From Osmia lignaria lignaria (Eukaryota; Arthropoda; Insecta; Hymenoptera; Megachilidae), in contig NW_027478172.1 of assembly GCF_051020975.1 (NCBI RefSeq), positions 1,674,001 through 1,738,000 on the forward strand: a stretch of DNA of 64,000 nt. Reading direction: 5' to 3'. The translations under genes were made by a program, and so were the position numbers. Positions 34,095 through 45,687 of this stretch are shown here, in pieces. Under the pieces are notes generated by a model. It was not told the DNA's origin and did not search any database. It was given only the letters and a program-made list of their open reading frames with translations. Numbering within the stretch: the first letter of the stretch is position 1; every line of letters begins with the position of its first letter.

Positions 34095-37000
34095 TTGCAG
34101 ATTTATCTCAAGGGAAGGGGCCTGACGGACATATTTCGAGATATTTCTTCTTCTTGTTGTTCTTCTTCCGCACAGCTAAGCTGGAAGTGGCATTTGCAGC
34201 TCGCAATAGTGCAGCGTTATCTCAAAGAAAGGGGCCACGGTGTTTCTGTATCTCTATTATGTTGGTGCGGCTTCGGAACTTTTAAATATCTTGATATATC
34301 TCGAGAACTACGCATCTGATCAAAAAATATCATAGAACATAAAAGGTAGGAAACTTAATTCTCTACAAATAAGGTCTCTTAACATTTTGCCATAGCTCGC
34401 TTCGTTTCCGAGATATTTGCTGATTTATCTCAAGGGAAGGGGCCTGACGGACATATTTCGAGATATTTCTTCTTCTTGTTGTTCTTCTTTTGCACAGCTA
34501 AGCGGGAAGTGGCATTTGCAGCTCGCAATAGTGCAGAGTTATCTCAAAGAAAGGGGCCACTGTGTTTCTGTATCTCTATTATGTTGGTGCGGCTTCGGAA
34601 CTTTTAAATATCTTGATATATCTCGAGAACTACGCATCTGATCAAAAAATATCATAGAACATAAAAAGTAGGAAACTTAATTCTCTACAAATAAGGTCTC
34701 TTAACATTTTGCCATAGCTCGCTTCGTTTCCGAGATATTTGCAGATTTATCTCAAGGGAAGGGGCCTGACGGACATATTTCGAGATATTTCTTCTTCTTG
34801 TTGTTCTTCTTCTGCACAGCTAAGCTGGAAGTGGCATTTGCAGCTCGCAATAGTGCAGAGTTATCTCAAAGAAAGGGGCCACGGTGTTTCTGTATCTCTA
34901 TTATGTTGGTGCGGCTTCGGAATTTTTAAATATCTCGATATATCTCGAAAACTACGCTTCTGATCAAAAAATATCATAGAACATAGATTGTAGGAAACAT
35001 AATTCTCTACAAAAAAGGTCTCCCAACATTTTGCCATAGCTCGCTTGGTTTCCGAGATATTTGCAGATTTATCTCAAGGGAAGGGGCCTGACGGACATAT
35101 TTCGAAATATTTCTTCTTCTTGTTGTTCTTCATCTGCACAGCTAAGCTGGAAGTGGCATTTGCAGCTCGCAATAGTGCAGAGTTATCTCAAAGAAAGGGG
35201 CCACGGTGTTTCTGTACCTCTATTATGTTGGTGCAGCTTCGGAGCTTTTAAATATCTTGATATATCTCGAGAACTACGCATCTGATCAAAAAATATCATA
35301 CTACATAAAAAGTAGGAAACTTAATTCTCTACATAAAAGGTCTCTTAACATTTTGCCATAGCTCTCTTCGTTTCCGAGATATTTGCAGATTTATCTCAAG
35401 GGAAGGGGCCTGACGGACATATTTCGAGATATTTCTTCTTCTTGTTGTTCTTCTTCTGCACAGCTAAGCTGGAAGTGGCATTTGCAGCTCGCAATAGTGC
35501 AGAGTTATCTCAAAGAAAGGGGCCACGGTGTTTCTGTATCTCTATTATGTTGGTGCGGCTTCGGAACTTTTAAATATCTTGATATATCTCGAGAACTACG
35601 CATCTGATTAAAAAATATCATACAACATAAAAAGTAGGAAACGTAATTCTCCACAAATAAGGTCTCTTAACATTTTGCCATAGCTCGCTTTGTTTCCGAG
35701 ATATTTGCAGATTTATCTCAAGGGAAGGGGCCTGACGGACATATTTCGAGATATTTCTTCTTCTTGTTGTTCTTCTTCTGCACAGCTAAGCTGGAAGTGG
35801 CATTTGCAGCTCGCAATAGTGCAGAGTTATCTCAACGAAAGGGGCCACGGTGTTTCTGTATCTCTATTATGTTGGTGCGGCTTCGGAACTTTTAAATATC
35901 TTGATATATCTCGAGAACTACGCATCTGATCATAAAATATCATGGAACATAAAAAGTAGAGAACTTAATTCTCTACAAAAAAGCTCTCTTAACATTTTGC
36001 CATAGCTCGCTTCGTTTCCGAGATATTTGCAGATCTATCTCAAGGGAAGGGGCCTGACGGACATATTTCGAGATATTTCTTCTTCTTGTTGTACTTCTTC
36101 TGCACAGCTAAGCTGGAAGTGGCATTTGCAGCTCGCAATAGTGCAGAGTTATCTCAAAGAAAGGGGCCACGGTGTTTCTGTATCTCTATTATGTTGGTGC
36201 GGCTTCGGAACTTTTAAATATCTGGATATATCTCGAAAACTGCGCTTCTGATCAAAAAATATCACAGAAAGTAAATTGTAGGAAACATAATTCTCTACAA
36301 AAAAGGTCTCTTAACATTTTGCCATAGCTCGCTTCGTTTCCGAGATATTTGCAGATTTATCTCAAGGGAAGGGGTCTGACGGACATACTTCGAGATCTTT
36401 CTTCTTCTTGTTGTTCTTCTTCTGCACAGCTAAGCTGGAAGTGGCATTTGCAGCTCGCAATAGTGCAGAGTTATCTCAAAGAAAGGGGCCACGGTGTTTT
36501 TGTATCTCTATTATGTTGGTGCGGCTTCGGAACTTTTAAATATCTTGATATATCTCGAGAACTACGCATCTGAACAAAAAATATCATAGAACATAAAAAG
36601 TAGGAAACTTGATTCTCTACAAATAAGGTCTCTTAACATTTTGCCATAGCTCGCTTCGTTTCCGAGATATTTGCAGATTTATCTCAAGGGAAGGGGCCTG
36701 ACGGACATATTTCGAGATATTTCTTCTTCTTGTTGTTCTTCTTTTGCACAGCTAAGCGGGAAGAGGCATTTGCAGCTCGCAATAGTGCAGAGTTATCTCA
36801 AAGAAAGGGGCCACGGTGTTTTTGTATCTCTATTATGTTGGTGCGGCTTCGGAACTTTTAAATATCTTGATATATCTCGAGAACTACGCATCTGAACAAA
36901 AAATATCATAGAACATAAAAAGTAGGAAACTTGATTCTCTACAAATAAGGTCTCTTAACATTTTGCCATAGCTCGCTTCGTTTCCGAGATATTTGCAGAT

Positions 37001-37636
37001 TTATCTCTAGGGAAGGGGCCTGACGGACATATTTCGAGATATTTCTTCTTCTTGTTGTGCTTCTTCTGCACAGCTAAGCTGGAAGCGGCATTTGCAGCTC
37101 GCAATAGTGCAGAGTTATCTCAAAGAAAGGGGCCACGGTGTTTCTGTACCTCTATTATGTTGGTGCAGCTTCGGAGCTTTTAAATATCTTGATATATCTC
37201 GAGAACTACGCATCTGATCAAAAAATATCATAGTACATAAAAAGTAGGAAACTTAATTCTCTACAAAAAAGGTATCGTAACATTTTGCCATAGCTCGCTT
37301 CGTTTCCGAGATATTTGCAGATTTATCTCAAGGGAAGGGGTCTGACGGACATACTTCGAGATCTTTCTTCTTCTTGTTGTTCTTCTTCTGCACAGCTAAG
37401 CTGGAAGTGGCATTTGCAGCTCGCAATAGTGCAGAGTTATCTCAAAGAAAGGGGCCACGGTGTTTTTGTATCTCTATTATGTTGGTGCGGCTTCGGAACT
37501 TTTAAATATCTTGATATATCTCGAGAACTACGCATCTGAACAAAAAATATCATAGAACATAAAAAGTAGGAAACTTGATTCTCTACAAATAAGGTCTCTT
37601 AACATTTTGCCATAGCTCGCTTCGTTTCCGAGATAT
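34095..37636 (+). repeat. Transition zone of recombined blocks (U V W A X Y Z M Q P-like M)
   Basis: Eleven monomers combine pieces of the blocks to the left and right. U V W A (34095-35382) repeats 32163-33450. C is then missing, and X (35383) follows A directly. A Y copy with a BB-type tail (35705) and a Z copy (36027) follow. Then come M, Q with AAGAGGCAT, a P-like copy at 36993 that reads CTCTAGGGAAGGGG instead of the usual P start, and M. The order is not repeated elsewhere. Confidence 0.8.
35705..36026 (+). other. Chimeric monomer Y / BB-tail
   Basis: It carries the Y mark CTCAACGAAAGG near 35831 but ends CTGATCATAAAATATC, CATGGAAC, GTAGAGAAC as BB does before Z, and it is indeed followed by Z (36027). 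Other Y copies end CATACACC and lead into AA. The switch lies between about 35840 and 35930. AAGCTCTC near 35982 is a private change from AAGGTCTC. Confidence 0.82.
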
Positions 37637-40600
37637 TTGCAGATTTATCTCAAGGGAAGGGGCCTGACGGACATATTTCGAGATATTTCTTCTTCTTGTT
37701 GTTCTTCTTCTGCGCAGCTAAGCTGGAAGTGGCATTTGCAGCTCGCAATAGTGCAGAGTTATCTCAAAGAAAGGGGCCACGGTGTTTCTGTATCTCTATT
37801 ATGTTGGTGCGGCTTCGGAACTTTTAAATATCTTGATATATCTCGAGAACTACGCGTCTGATCAAAAAATATCATAGAACATAAAAAGTAGGAAACATAA
37901 TTCTCTACAAAAAAGGTCTCTTAACATTTTGCCATAGCTCGCTTCGTTTCCGAGATATTTGCAGATATATCTCAAGGGAAGGGGCCTGACGGACATATTT
38001 CGAGATATTTGTTCTTCTTGTTGTTCTTCTTCTGCACAGCTAAGCTGGAAGTGGCATTTGCAGCTCGCAATAGTGCAGAGTTATCTCAAAGAAAGGGGCC
38101 ACGGTGTTTCTGAAATCTCTATTATGTTGGTGCGGCTTCGGAACTTTTAAATATCTTGATATACCTCGAGATCTACACATCTGATCAAAAAATATCATAT
38201 AACATAAAAAGTAGGAAACTTAATTCTCTACAAAAAAGGTCTCTTAACATTTTGCCATAGCTCGCTTCGTTTCCGAGATATTTGCAGATTTATCTCAAGG
38301 GAAGGGGCCTGACGGACATATTTCGAGATATTTCTTCTTCTTGTTGTTCTTCTTCCGCACAGCTAAGCTGGAAGTGGCATTTGCAGCTCGCAATAGTGCA
38401 GCGTTATCTCAAAGAAAGGGGCCACGGTGTTTCTGTATCTCTATTATGTTGGTGCGGCTTCGGAACTTTTAAATATCTTGATATATCTCGAGAACTACGC
38501 ATCTGATCAAAAAATATCATAGAACATAAAAAGTAGGAAACTTAATTCTCTACAAATAAGGTCTCTTAACATTTTGCCATAGCTCGCTTCGTTTCCGAGA
38601 TATTTGCTGATTTATCTCAAGGGAAGGGGCCTGACGGACATATTTCGAGATATTTCTTCTTCTTGTTGTTCTTCTTTTGCACAGCTAAGCGGGAAGTGGC
38701 ATTTGCAGCTCGCAATAGTGCAGAGTTATCTCAAAGAAAGGGGCCACTGTGTTTCTGTATCTCTATTATGTTGGTGCGGCTTCGGAACTTTTAAATATCT
38801 TGATATATCTCGAGAACTACGCATCTGATCAAAAAATATCATAGAACATAAAAAGTAGGAAACTTAATTCTCTACAAGAAAGGTCTCTTAACATTTTGCC
38901 ATAGCTCGCTTCGTTTCCGAGATATTTGCAGATTTATCTCAAGGGAAGGGGCCTGACGGACATATTTCGAGATATTTCTTCTTCTTGTTGTTCTTCTTCT
39001 GCACAGCTAAGCTGGAAGTGGCATTTGCAGCTCGCAATAGTGCAGAGTTATCTCAAAGAAAGGGGCCACGGTGTTTCTGTATCTCTATTATGTTGGTGCG
39101 GCTTCGGAATTTTTAAATATCTCGATATATCTCGAAAACTACGCTTCTGATCAAAAAATATCATAGAACATAGATTGTAGGAAACATAATTCTCTACAAA
39201 AAAGGTCTCCCAACATTTTGCCATAGCTCGCTTGGTTTCCGAGATATTTGCAGATTTATCTCAAGGGAAGGGGCCTGACGGACATATTTCGAAATATTTC
39301 TTCTTCTTGTTGTTCTTCATCTGCACAGCTAAGCTGGAAGTGGCATTTGCAGCTCGCAATAGTGCAGAGTTATCTCAAAGAAAGGGGCCACGGTGTTTCT
39401 GTACCTCTATTATGTTGGTGCAGCTTCGGAGCTTTTAAATATCTTGATATATCTCGAGAACTACGCATCTGATCAAAAAATATCATACTACATAAAAAGT
39501 AGGAAACTTAATTCTCTACATAAAAGGTCTCTTAACATTTTGCCATAGCTCTCTTTGTTTCCGAGATATTTGCAGATTTATCTCAAGGGAAGGGGCCTAA
39601 CGGACATATTTCGTGATATTTCTTCTTCTTGTTGTTCTTCTTCTGCACAGCTAAGCTGGAAGTGGCATTTGCAGCTCGCAATAGTGCAGAGTTATCTCAA
39701 AGAAAGGGGCCACGGTGTTTCTGTATCTCTATTATGTTGGTGCGGCTTCGGAACTTTTAAATATCTTGATATATCTCGAGAACTACGCATCTGATCAAAA
39801 AATAGCATAGAACATAAAAAGTAGGAAACTTTATTCTCTACAAAAAAGGTCTCTTAACATTTTGCCATAGCTCTCTTCGTTTCCGAGATATTTGCAGATT
39901 TATCTCAAGGGAAGGGGCCTGACGGACATATTTCGAGATATTTCTTCTTCTTGTTGTTCTTCTTCTGCACAGCTAAGCTGGAAGTGGCATTTGCAGCTCG
40001 CAATAGTGCAGAGTTATCTCAAAGAAAGGGGCCACGGTGTTTCTGTATCTCTATTATGTTGGTGCGGCTTCGGAACTTTTAAATATCTTGATATATCTCG
40101 AGAACTACGCATCTGATTAAAAAATATCATAGAACATAAAAAGTAGGAAACGTAATTCTCCACAAATAAGGTCTCTTAACATTTTGCCATAGCTCGCTTT
40201 GTTTCCGAGATATTTGCAGATTTATCTCAAGGGAAGGGGCCTGACGGACATATTTCGAGATATTTCTTCTTCTTGTTGTTCTTCTTCTGCACAGCTAAGC
40301 TGGAAGTGGCATTTGCAGCTCGCAATAGTGCAGAGTTATCTCAACGAAAGGGGCCACGGTGTTTCTGTATCTCTATTATGTTGGTGCGGCTTCGGAACTT
40401 TTAAATATCTTGATATATCTCGAGAACTACGCATCTGATCAAAAAATATCATACACCATAAAAAGTAGGAAACTTAATTCTCTACAAAAAAGGTCTCTTA
40501 ACATTTTGCCATAGCTCGCTTCGTTTCCGAGATATTTGCAGATTTATCTCAAGGGAAGGGGCCTGACGGACATATTTCGAGATATTTCTTCTTCTTGTTG

Positions 40601-40857
40601 TTCTTCTTCTGCACAGCTAAGCTGGAAGTGGCATTTGCGGCTCGCACTAGTGCAGAGTTATCTCAAAGAGAGGGGCCACGGTGTTTCTGTATCTCTATTA
40701 TGTTGGTGCGGCTTCGGAACTTTTAAATATCTCGATATATCTCGAGAACTACGCGTCGGATCAAAAAATATAATAGAACATAAATTGTAGGAAACATAAT
40801 TCTCTACAAAAAAGGTCTCTTAACATTTTGCCATAGCTCGCTTCGTTTCCGAGATAT

Positions 40858-41178
40858 TTGCAGATATATCTCAAGGGAAGGGGCCTGACGGACATATTTC
40901 GAGATATTTCTTCTTCTTGTTGTTCTTCTTCTGCACAGCTAAGCTGGAAGTGGCATTTACAGCTCGCAATATGCAGAGTTATCTCAAAGAAAGGGGCCAC
41001 GGTGTTTCTGTATCTCTATTATGTTGGTGCGGCTTCGGAACTTTTAAATATCTTGATATATCTCGAGAACTACGCATCTGATCATAAAATATCATAGTAC
41101 ATAAAAAGTAGGAAACTTAATTCTCTACAAAAAAGGTATCGTAACATTTTGCCATAGCTCGCTTCGTTTCCGAGATAT
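40858..41178 (+). repeat. BB-type 321-bp monomer (one-base loss)
   Basis: BB copies read GCAATATGCAG where others read GCAATAGTGCAG, losing one base, and TTTACAGC where others have TTTGCAGC. They stand at 40858, 42145, 45688, 51163 and 52450. The sixth 321-bp monomer (23146) is an independent loss at GGGGCACGG. The loss opens a 79-codon GTG-started frame on the minus strand that I do not regard as a gene. Confidence 0.93.
40858..41178 (+). other. Chimeric tail BB / P (also at 51163-51483)
   Basis: The BB body runs up to CTGATCATAAAATATC, then the tail is P type: CATAGTACATAAAAAG and GGTATCGTAAC, leading into M as P does. In other BB copies the tail reads CATGGAAC and GTAGAGAAC and leads into Z. 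The switch is tightly bounded, between about 41085 and 41095. The same joint at 51163 belongs to the duplicated 17-monomer block. Confidence 0.82.
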
Positions 41179-43431
41179 TTGCAGATTTATCTCAAGGGAA
41201 GGGGTCTGACGGACATACTTCGAGATCTTTCTTCTTCTTGTTGTTCTTCTTCTGCACAGCTAAGCTGGAAGTGGCATTTGCAGCTCGCAATAGTGCAGAG
41301 TTATCTCAAAGAAAGGGGCCACGGTGTTTTTGTATCTCTATTATGTTGGTGCGGCTTCGGAACTTTTAAATATCTTGATATATCTCGAGAACTACGCATC
41401 TGAACAAAAAATATCATAGAACATAAAAAGTAGGAAACTTGATTCTCTACAAATAAGGTCTCTTAACATTTTGCCATAGCTCGCTTCGTTTCCGAGATAT
41501 TTGCAGATTTATCTCAAGGGAAGGGGCCTGACGGACATATTTCGAGATATTTCTTCTTCTTGTTGTTCTTCTTCTGCACAGCTAAGCTGGAAGTGGCATT
41601 TGCAGCTCGCAATAGTGCAGAGTTATCTCAACGAAAGGGGCCACGGGGTTTCTGTATCTCTATTATGTTGGTGCGGCTTCGGAACTTTTAAATATCTTGA
41701 TATATCTCGAGAACTACGCATCTGATCAAAAAATATCATACACCATAAAAAGTAGGAAACTTAATTCTCTACAAAAAAGGTCTCTTAACATTTTGCCATA
41801 GCTCGCTTCGTTTCCGAGATATTTGCAGATTTATCTCAAGGGAAGGGGCCTGACGGACATATTTCGAGATATTTCTTCTTCTTGTTGTTCTTCTTCTGCA
41901 CAGCTAAGCTGGAAGTGGCATTTGCGGCTCGCACTAGTGCAGAGTTATCTCAAAGAAAGGGGCCACGGTGTTTCTGTATCTCTATTATGTTGGTGCGGCT
42001 TCGGAACTTTTAAATATATCGATATATCTCGAAAACTACGCGTCGGATCAAAAAATATAATAGAACATAAATTGTAGGAAACATAATTCTCTACAAAAAA
42101 GGTCTCTTAACATTTTGCCATAGCTCGCTTCGTTTCCGAGATATTTGCAGATATATCTCAAGGGAAGGGGCCTGACGGACATATTTCGAGATATTTCTTC
42201 TTCTTGTTGTTCTTCTTCTGCACAGCTAAGCTGGAAGTGGCATTTACAGCTCGCAATATGCAGAGTTATCTCAAAGAAAGGGGCCACGGTGTTTCTGTAT
42301 CTCTATTATGTTGGTGCGGCTTCGGAACTTTTAAATATCTTGATATATCTCGAGAACTACGCATCTGATCATAAAATATCATGGAACATAAAAAGTAGAG
42401 AACTTAATTCTCTACAAAAAAGGTCTCTTAACATTTTGCCATAGCTCGCTTCGTTTCCGAGATATTTGCAGATTTATCTCAAGGGAAGGGGCCTGACGGA
42501 CATATTTCGAGATATTTCTTCTTCTTGTTGTACTTCTTCTGCACAGCTAAGCTGGAAGTGGCATTTGCAGCTCGCAATAGTGCAGAGTTATCTCAAAGAA
42601 AGGGGCCACGGTGTTTCTGTATCTCTATTATGTTGGTGCGGCTTCGGAACTTTTAAATATCTGGATATATCTCGAAAACTACGCTTCTGATCAAAAAATA
42701 TCACAGAAAGTAAATTGTAGGAAACATAATTCTCTACAAAAAAGGTCTCTTAACATTTTGCCATAGCTCGCTTCGTTTCCAAGATATTTGCAGATTTATC
42801 TCAAGGGAAGGGGCCTGACGGACATATTTCGAGATATTTCTTTTTCTTGTTGTTCTTCTTCTGCACAGCTAAGCTGGAAGCGGCATTTGCAGCTCGCAAT
42901 AGTGCAGAGTTATCTCAAAGAAAGGGGCCACGGTGTTTCTGTACCTCTATTATGTTGGTGCAGCTTCGGTGCTTTTAAATATCTTGATATATCTCGAGAA
43001 CTACGCATCTGATCAAAAAATATCATAGTACATAAAAAGTAGGAAACTTAATTCTCTACAAAAAAGGTATCGTAACATTTTGCCATAGCTCGCTTCGTTT
43101 CCGAGATATTTGCAGATTTATCTCAAGGGAAGGGGCCTGACGGACATATTTCGAGATATTTCTTCTTCTTGTTGTTCTTCTTCTGCGCAGCTAAGCTGGA
43201 AGTGGCATTTGCAGCTCGCAATAGTGCAGAGTTATCTCAAAGAAAGGGGCCACGGTGTTTCTGTATCTCTATTATGTTGGTGCGGCTTCGGAACTTTTAA
43301 ATATCTTGATATATCTCGAGAACTACGCGTCTGATCAAAAAATATCATAGAACATAAAAAGTAGGAAACATAATTCTCTACAAAAAAGGTCTCTTAACAT
43401 TTTGCCATAGCTCGCTTCGTTTCCGAGATAT

Positions 43432-43754
43432 TTGCAGATATATCTCAAGGGAAGGGGCCTGACGGACATATTTCGAGATATTTGTTCTTCTTGTTGTTCT
43501 TCTTCTGCACAGCTAAGCTGGAAGTGGCATTTGCAGCTCGCAATAGTGCAGAGTTATCTCAAAGAAAGGGGCCACGGTGTTTCTGAAATCTCTATTATGT
43601 TGGTGCGGCTTCGGAACTTTTAAATATCTTGATATATCTCGAGAACTACGCATCTGATCATAAAATATCATGGAACATAAAAAGTAGAGAACTTAATTCT
43701 CTACAAAAAAGGTCTCTTAACATTTTGCCATAGCTCGCTTCGTTTCCGAGATAT
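43432..43754 (+). other. Chimeric monomer E / BB-tail (also at 46975-47297)
   Basis: The first half is E (GATATTTGTTC, TTCTGAAATCTC). The tail reads GATATATCTCGAG, CTGATCATAAAATATC and CATGGAAC with GTAGAGAAC, which is the BB tail that leads into Z. Ordinary E copies read GATAAACC or GATATACC followed by CTACACATC and ATATAAC. The switch lies between about 43586 and 43636. The copy at 46975 has the same structure and is a copy of this joint. Confidence 0.88.
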
Positions 43755-45365
43755 TTGCAGATTTATCTCAAGGGAAGGGGCCTGACGGACATATTTCGAG
43801 ATATTTCTTCTTCTTGTTGTACTTCTTCTGCACAGCTAAGCTGGAAGTGGCATTTGCAGCTCGCAATAGTGCAGAGTTATCTCAAAGAAAGGGGCCACGG
43901 TGTTTCTGTATCTCTATTATGTTGGTGCGGCTTCGGAACTTTTAAATATCTGGATATATCTCGAAAACTACGCTTCTGATCAAAAAATATCACAGAAAGT
44001 AAATTGTAGGAAACATAATTCTCTACAAAAAAGGTCTCTTAACATTTTGCCATAGCTCGCTTCGTTTCCAAGATATTTGCAGATTTATCTCAAGGGAAGG
44101 GGCCTGACGGACATATTTCGAGATATTTCTTTTTCTTGTTGTTCTTCTTCTGCACAGCTAAGCTGGAAGCGGCATTTGCAGCTCGCAATAGTGCAGAGTT
44201 ATCTCAAAGAAAGGGGCCACGGTGTTTCTGTACCTCTATTATGTTGGTGCAGCTTCGGTGCTTTTAAATATCTTGATATATCTCGAGAACTACGCATCTG
44301 ATCAAAAAATATCATAGTACATAAAAAGTAGGAAACTTAATTCTCTACAAAAAAGGTCTCTTAACATTTTGCCATAGCTCGCTTCGTTTCCGAGATATTT
44401 GCAGATTTATCTCAAGGGAAGGGGCCTGACGGACATATTTCGAGATATTTCTTCTTCTTGTTGTTCTTCTTCTGCGCAGCTAAGCTGGAAGTGGCATTTG
44501 CAGCTCGCAATAGTGCAGAGTTATCTCAAAGAAAGGGGCCACGGTGTTTCTGTATCTCTATTATGTTGGTGCGGCTTCGGAACTTTTAAATATCTTGATA
44601 TATCTCGAGAACTACGCGTCTGATCAAAAAATATCATAGAACATAAAAAGTAGGAAACATAATTCTCTACAAAAAAGGTCTCTTAACATTTTGCCATAGC
44701 TCGCTTCGTTTCCGAGATATTTGCAGATATATCTCAAGGGAAGGGGCCTGACGGACATATTTCGAGATATTTGTTCTTCTTGTTGTTCTTCTTCTGCACA
44801 GCTAAGCTGGAAGTGGCATTTGCAGCTCGCAATAGTGCAGAGTTATCTCAAAGAAAGGGGCCACGGTGTTTCTGAAATCTCTATTATGTTGGTGCGGCTT
44901 CGGAACTTTTAAATATCTTGATATACCTCGAGATCTACACATCTGATCAAAAAATATCATATAACATAAAAAGTAGGAAACTTAATTCTCTACAAAAAAG
45001 GTCTCTTAACATTTTGCCATAGCTCGCTTCGTTTCCGAGATATTTGCAGATTTATCTCAAGGGAAGGGGCCTGACGGACATATTTCGAGATATTTCTTCT
45101 TCTTGTTGTTCTTCTTCCGCACAGCTAAGCTGGAAGTGGCATTTGCAGCTCGCAATAGTGCAGCGTTATCTCAAAGAAAGGGGCCACGGTGTTTCTGTAT
45201 CTCTATTATGTTGGTGCGGCTTCGGAACTTTTAAATATCTTGATATATCTCGAGAACTACGCATCTGATCAAAAAATATCATAGAACATAAAAAGTAGGA
45301 AACTTAATTCTCTACAAATAAGGTCTCTTAACATTTTGCCATAGCTCGCTTCGTTTCCGAGATAT

Positions 45366-45687
45366 TTGCTGATTTATCTCAAGGGAAGGGGCCTGACGGA
45401 CATATTTCGAGATATTTCTTCTTCTTGTTGTTCTTCTTTTGCACAGCTAAGCGGGAAGTGGCATTTGCAGCTCGCAATAGTGCAGAGTTATCTCAAAGAA
45501 AGGGGCCACTGTGTTTCTGTATCTCTATTATGTTGGTGCGGCTTCGGAACTTTTAAATATATCGATATATCTCGAAAACTACGCGTCGGATCAAAAAATA
45601 TAATAGAACATAAATTGTAGGAAACATAATTCTCTACAAAAAAGGTCTCTTAACATTTTGCCATAGCTCGCTTCGTTTCCGAGATAT
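45366..45687 (+). other. Chimeric monomer V / AA-tail
   Basis: The first half is V type (ATTTGCTGATT, CTTTTGCAC, CCACTGTG near 45508). The second half is the AA tail known from 41823 (AAATATATCGATAT, GCGTCGGATC, AATATAATAG). BB follows, as it does after AA. The switch lies between about 45510 and 45560. Every other V copy continues into ATATCTTGATAT and GCATCTGATC. Confidence 0.88.

Larger units (their letters stand above)
40214..42465 (+). repeat. Y-AA-BB(-M) 4-mer, two near-tandem copies
   Basis: Y AA BB M occupies 40214-41500 (1287 bp) and Y AA BB follows at 41501-42465, leading into Z instead of M. The two BB copies are both 321 bp but have different tails: P-type (CATAGTAC, GGTATCGTAAC) before M, and BB-type (CATGGAAC, GTAGAGAAC) before Z. 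The same arrangement recurs at 50519-52770. Confidence 0.87.
37637..43109 (+). repeat. 17-monomer duplicated block, copy 1
   Basis: The order is T E U V W A C X Y AA BB M Y AA BB Z CC, 5473 bp. The same order stands at 47942-53414, offset 10,305 bp. Shared private marks include CAAAGAGAGGGGCC (near 40665), CCACGGGGTTTC (near 41641), AAATATATCGATAT (near 42010) and a CC tail ending GGTATCGTAAC. The only difference I noticed is CAAAGAATATC at about 51712 against CAAAAAATATC here, so this is one of the youngest duplications in the window. Confidence 0.92.

Noticed and set aside
40761..41000. A 79-codon minus-strand frame in the 321-bp BB monomers (also 42048-42287, 45591-45830, 51066-51305, 52353-52592)
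   Set aside because: It starts with GTG and exists only where one base has been lost (GCAATATGCAG). A frame that depends on a recent deletion in a satellite is a by-product of that deletion.
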